Shown here in pieces: positions 62,108-64,000 of a stretch of DNA of 64,000 bases. Source of the DNA: Mycobacterium sp. ACS1612. GTDB taxonomy: Bacteria; Actinomycetota; Actinomycetes; Mycobacteriales; Mycobacteriaceae. Location: NCBI RefSeq assembly GCF_001667505.1, contig NZ_LZHZ01000060.1:120936-184935 (forward strand), in the 5' to 3' direction. Under the pieces are notes generated by a model. It saw only the letters and a program-made list of their open reading frames with translations, had not been told where the DNA came from and did no database searches. The translations under genes and the position numbers were made by a program. Positions within the stretch are counted from its first letter, which is position 1. The number at the start of each line of letters is the position of its first letter.

Positions 62108-62154
62108 TAGACAAGTGATCCACGTCATAGTTATGCTAGTCGCATACTGTATGC
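62108..62154 (+). promoter_or_regulatory. Transporter 3 promoter with perfect GntR-type operator
   Basis: TAGACA (62108-62113), 18 bases, then TATGCT (62132-62137) form a promoter for transporter 3. The perfect palindrome GCATAC-T-GTATGC (62142-62154) covers the expected transcription start, so binding would repress. On the opposite strand the site reads GATTGCATACAGTATGC, matching the frc 1 site over its full length. It can also affect fdhD, which starts at 62075 in the other direction. Confidence 0.65.
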
Positions 62155-62184
62155 AATCGTACTCGAACGTTTCGGAGGCCGACC

Positions 62185-63525
62185 ATGAACGGCAACACTC
62201 ACGGAGTCGCAGTCGCCGAAGTTCGGGATTTCCACGGCCTTTCCTACCGAGTCGGTGAGCAACCGCAGGACATCATGGGCCGGTCCCGCAAATGGATGTT
62301 GTGGCTGCCGTGGGCGGCGATGGCAGCCATCAGCGTGCTGCAGTACGGGTACGGCCTGGCCGCTGTCGAGACAACGGCGAGGAACCTGACCCCGGCGTTC
62401 TGGGTGCTGGCCTTGTGGGTGATGTTCCAAGCCGGCGCTGCGGCGCTGACGGCGGCACTGCGCCATCGCTCGGTCGTCGCCCCTTCGCACGCGATGCTCG
62501 TCGGCGCGCTGCTGTGCGCCGCTGGCCCGTTCAGCCTGGCCTATACCGGCAGTCTCGCCGGTGCCGTCCTCGGCTACTCGGTGCTGTGCGGCAGCGGTGC
62601 GGGAATTGTCTACGCCACATGCGCTTCCACGGTCGCGAAGTGGTATCCCGAGGCTCGAGGATCGCGAATCGGCGTCGTCACAGGCGCCTTCGGCTACGGC
62701 GCCGTTCCGTTCATCATCTTGTTCGCGGCAAGCCTTTCGGAGATCAACCACACCGCCATCTTGACCGGCGTCGGCGTCGTCGTCTTGGCGGTGGTGGCCC
62801 TGTGCGGCTTGTTCTTTCGGGATCCACCCGCGGGCTGGTGGCCGGCCGATGTCGATCCGCGGCTGTGGGCTGTCGACAAGCGACTCAACCGCAGTCTGCG
62901 CAGCAACGCGCCTGCCGCCCGGCAGTTCGCACCGGGCCAGGCGGTGCGCACGACCGCGTTCGTGGTGATGTATCTGATCATGGTGTTCGCCGCCGCGACG
63001 TTCCTGCTGGCAGTCGCCTACGTGCCAATCGCCGCCATTTCCAACGGTTTCAGCGCGGTCGTCGCCGCGGCGGCCATCGGCCTGCTCGCCGTCGTCAGTG
63101 GCGGCGGGCGCGCGGTGGCCAGCGACGTCTCCGACCGGTTCGGGCGACGTCAGACACTGACCGGGGCATTGCTGCTCGCGGGCTGCGCCCAGTTGGGCCT
63201 GGTGTTTTCGGCCGTCGTCCATCAGGCGGCGCCATTCATCATCTTCGCCGGGCTCAGCGGCCTGGCGGGCGGTGCCTGCTACCCGTTGCTGGCGAGCCTG
63301 GTGGCGGATTACTTCGGTGAGCACAACGCCGTGCGCAACTTCGGCCTGGTCTACAGCGCCAAGGTGTTCGGTGGACTGATCGGTATCGGGCTGCCAGCCT
63401 TCCTGGTGCACTCCCCCGCTCTGCTGAACGTGTTCGTCGCGGCTGGGCTGATCGGACTGTGCGCCGCGGTCACCACGCGTCTGCTTCATCAGCCTGGCCA
63501 CCTCATCTCGCGGTTGCCGCACTAG
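62185..63525 (+). CDS. Oxalate/formate antiporter-family MFS transporter 3, divergent
   Basis: A 446-residue MFS protein related to transporters 1 and 2 but clearly diverged. The N-tail keeps SYRVGE and GRSRKWMLWLPW, VYATCASTVAKWYPEARGS replaces the CIN version, and the central loop is ARQFAPGQAVRTTAF instead of RQYTPMEAIKTG. Arg309 (SGGGRAVAS) and Lys393 (VYSAKVFGG) keep the two charges expected for carboxylate binding. It starts behind TTTCGGAGGCC. Divergence from fdhD suggests a formate-related role, such as formate export or exchange; this is inference. Confidence 0.85.
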   Translation: MNGNTHGVAVAEVRDFHGLSYRVGEQPQDIMGRSRKWMLWLPWAAMAAISVLQYGYGLAAVETTARNLTPAFWVLALWVMFQAGAAALTAALRHRSVVAPSHAMLVGALLCAAGPFSLAYTGSLAGAVLGYSVLCGSGAGIVYATCASTVAKWYPEARGSRIGVVTGAFGYGAVPFIILFAASLSEINHTAILTGVGVVVLAVVALCGLFFRDPPAGWWPADVDPRLWAVDKRLNRSLRSNAPAARQFAPGQAVRTTAFVVMYLIMVFAAATFLLAVAYVPIAAISNGFSAVVAAAAIGLLAVVSGGGRAVASDVSDRFGRRQTLTGALLLAGCAQLGLVFSAVVHQAAPFIIFAGLSGLAGGACYPLLASLVADYFGEHNAVRNFGLVYSAKVFGGLIGIGLPAFLVHSPALLNVFVAAGLIGLCAAVTTRLLHQPGHLISRLPH

Positions 63526-63555
63526 TACCGATTCCTCATCACGACAAGGAGATTC

Positions 63556-63861
63556 ATGTCCATCAAGCCTGAAGTAAACGAGTTGCGGCATCTGATCGCC
63601 AATCTGCGAGGGTGCGTGACGTCGCTGGTCGCGACGTATCCGCAGTGCCACGCCAACCGTCGCGTCGTGAACGACGTCGAGTGCATCCTCAACGGCATCC
63701 ACCGACTCGAGATCGACATCGAGGAACTGGAACTGGCAGGCGGACATCCGCAACCCGCTGGATCGTGGCAGATGATCCAGATCCCGGACACGCAGTACGA
63801 CGTCGACTTCTGGCGAGACGTCGACCACGAGGGTATCGGCGGGCAGACGCAGATAGCCTGA
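63556..63861 (+). CDS. Small orphan protein downstream of transporter 3
   Basis: A 101-residue soluble, acidic protein with no family I can name. A long helical N-terminal part (about residues 4-60) contains PQCHANRRVVNDVECILNGI and ends in the acidic HRLEIDIEELELAGG. A Pro/Gly turn and a C-terminal IPDTQYDVDFWRDVDHEG follow. Three Cys (20, 31 and 43) lie in the helical part. The ribosome site AAGGAGATTC is excellent and the gene starts 30 bases after transporter 3, so it is probably co-transcribed. It may serve formate or oxalate metabolism, or belong to a gene cut off by the window end. Confidence 0.7.
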   Translation: MSIKPEVNELRHLIANLRGCVTSLVATYPQCHANRRVVNDVECILNGIHRLEIDIEELELAGGHPQPAGSWQMIQIPDTQYDVDFWRDVDHEGIGGQTQIA

Positions 63862-63875
63862 AACGAACGTCGCGG

Positions 63876-64000
63876 GCCGGGGGGGGGGGGGGGGGGCCCC
63901 GCGGGGCGGGTTGGCCCCACCCCCCCCCGGCCCCCCCCCGGGGGGCGGGGGGGGGCCGCGGGCCGGGGGGGGGGGGGGGGGCCGCCACACCGCGCGCGCC
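63876..64000. other. G/C homopolymer contig end, probably artefact
   Basis: From about 63876 the sequence becomes long G runs and C runs (several of ten to nineteen identical bases) with almost no A or T, abruptly after normal coding sequence. This is typical of a badly called or badly assembled contig edge. It should not be annotated as coding or structural DNA. Confidence 0.85.

Noticed and set aside
62131..63990. A 619-codon open frame on the - strand
   Set aside because: It is antisense to transporter 3 and runs into the homopolymer artefact; its product is low-complexity with no recognisable domain.
63876..64000. G runs as possible G-quadruplex or regulatory DNA
   Set aside because: The abrupt change, mixed G and C runs and position at the very end fit a sequencing or assembly fault better.

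Overview
The window looks like a chromosomal piece of a fast-growing, environmental mycobacterium (Mycolicibacterium type). The evidence is: very high GC; many GTG and a few TTG starts; TANNNT -10 boxes; a complete nuoA-N operon preceded by an Rv3143-like receiver protein; F420-type enzymes (a Ddn-like and a luciferase-like protein); EthA-like Baeyer-Villiger monooxygenases; and many TetR, acyl-CoA dehydrogenase and CoA-transferase genes. No tRNA, rRNA, insertion sequence, phage or CRISPR was seen. The last ~125 bases are G and C homopolymers that look like a contig-end artefact.

Layout. 0.1-9.9 kb: a catabolic cluster on the + strand. It holds a TetR regulator, a flavin monooxygenase, a Ddn-like protein, a homogentisate-dioxygenase-family ring-cleavage enzyme, an alpha/beta hydrolase, a family III CoA-transferase, an HMG-CoA-lyase-like enzyme, a second TetR, an acyl-CoA dehydrogenase, an aminoglycoside-phosphotransferase-fold protein and a DUF6285-like protein. 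10-12.1 kb: a methyltransferase, an NTF2-like protein, a YceI protein, a 57-bp tandem hairpin repeat and the degenerate receiver. 12.3-27.7 kb: nuoA-N, tightly packed with overlapping starts and stops. 27.7-33.7 kb: a crotonase, a GDP-mannose dehydratase, a PIG-L deacetylase, TetR, a phosphotransferase and two unknowns. 33.7-39.8 kb: AraC, two tandem EthA-like monooxygenases (the second broken by a 17-nt deletion), a luciferase-like oxidoreductase and an amine oxidase. 39.8-45.4 kb: a PucR regulator and an operon of epimerase, SDR, APC permease and creatininase-family genes. 45.4-47.5 kb: an alpha/beta hydrolase and a quinone-reductase-like gene.

The right end (47.4-63.9 kb) is the most coherent system. 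A divergent glycerate-pathway unit (glycerate kinase against hyi-glxR-gcl) adjoins an IclR regulator, and all three promoter regions carry related TTCCG palindromes. Next to it is an oxalate/formate region: two formyl-CoA:oxalate CoA-transferases, three oxalate/formate-antiporter-family transporters, two FadR-type GntR regulators, fdhD and a 101-residue orphan protein. Recurrent GCATAC-N-GTATGC palindromes lie at the divergent promoters. The simplest reading is that oxalate is taken up and activated to oxalyl-CoA. Its carbon would then go either to formate and CO2 (FdhD serving a molybdenum formate dehydrogenase) or to glyoxylate and on through Gcl, GlxR and glycerate kinase. Oxalyl-CoA decarboxylase, oxalyl-CoA reductase and formate dehydrogenase itself are not in this window.
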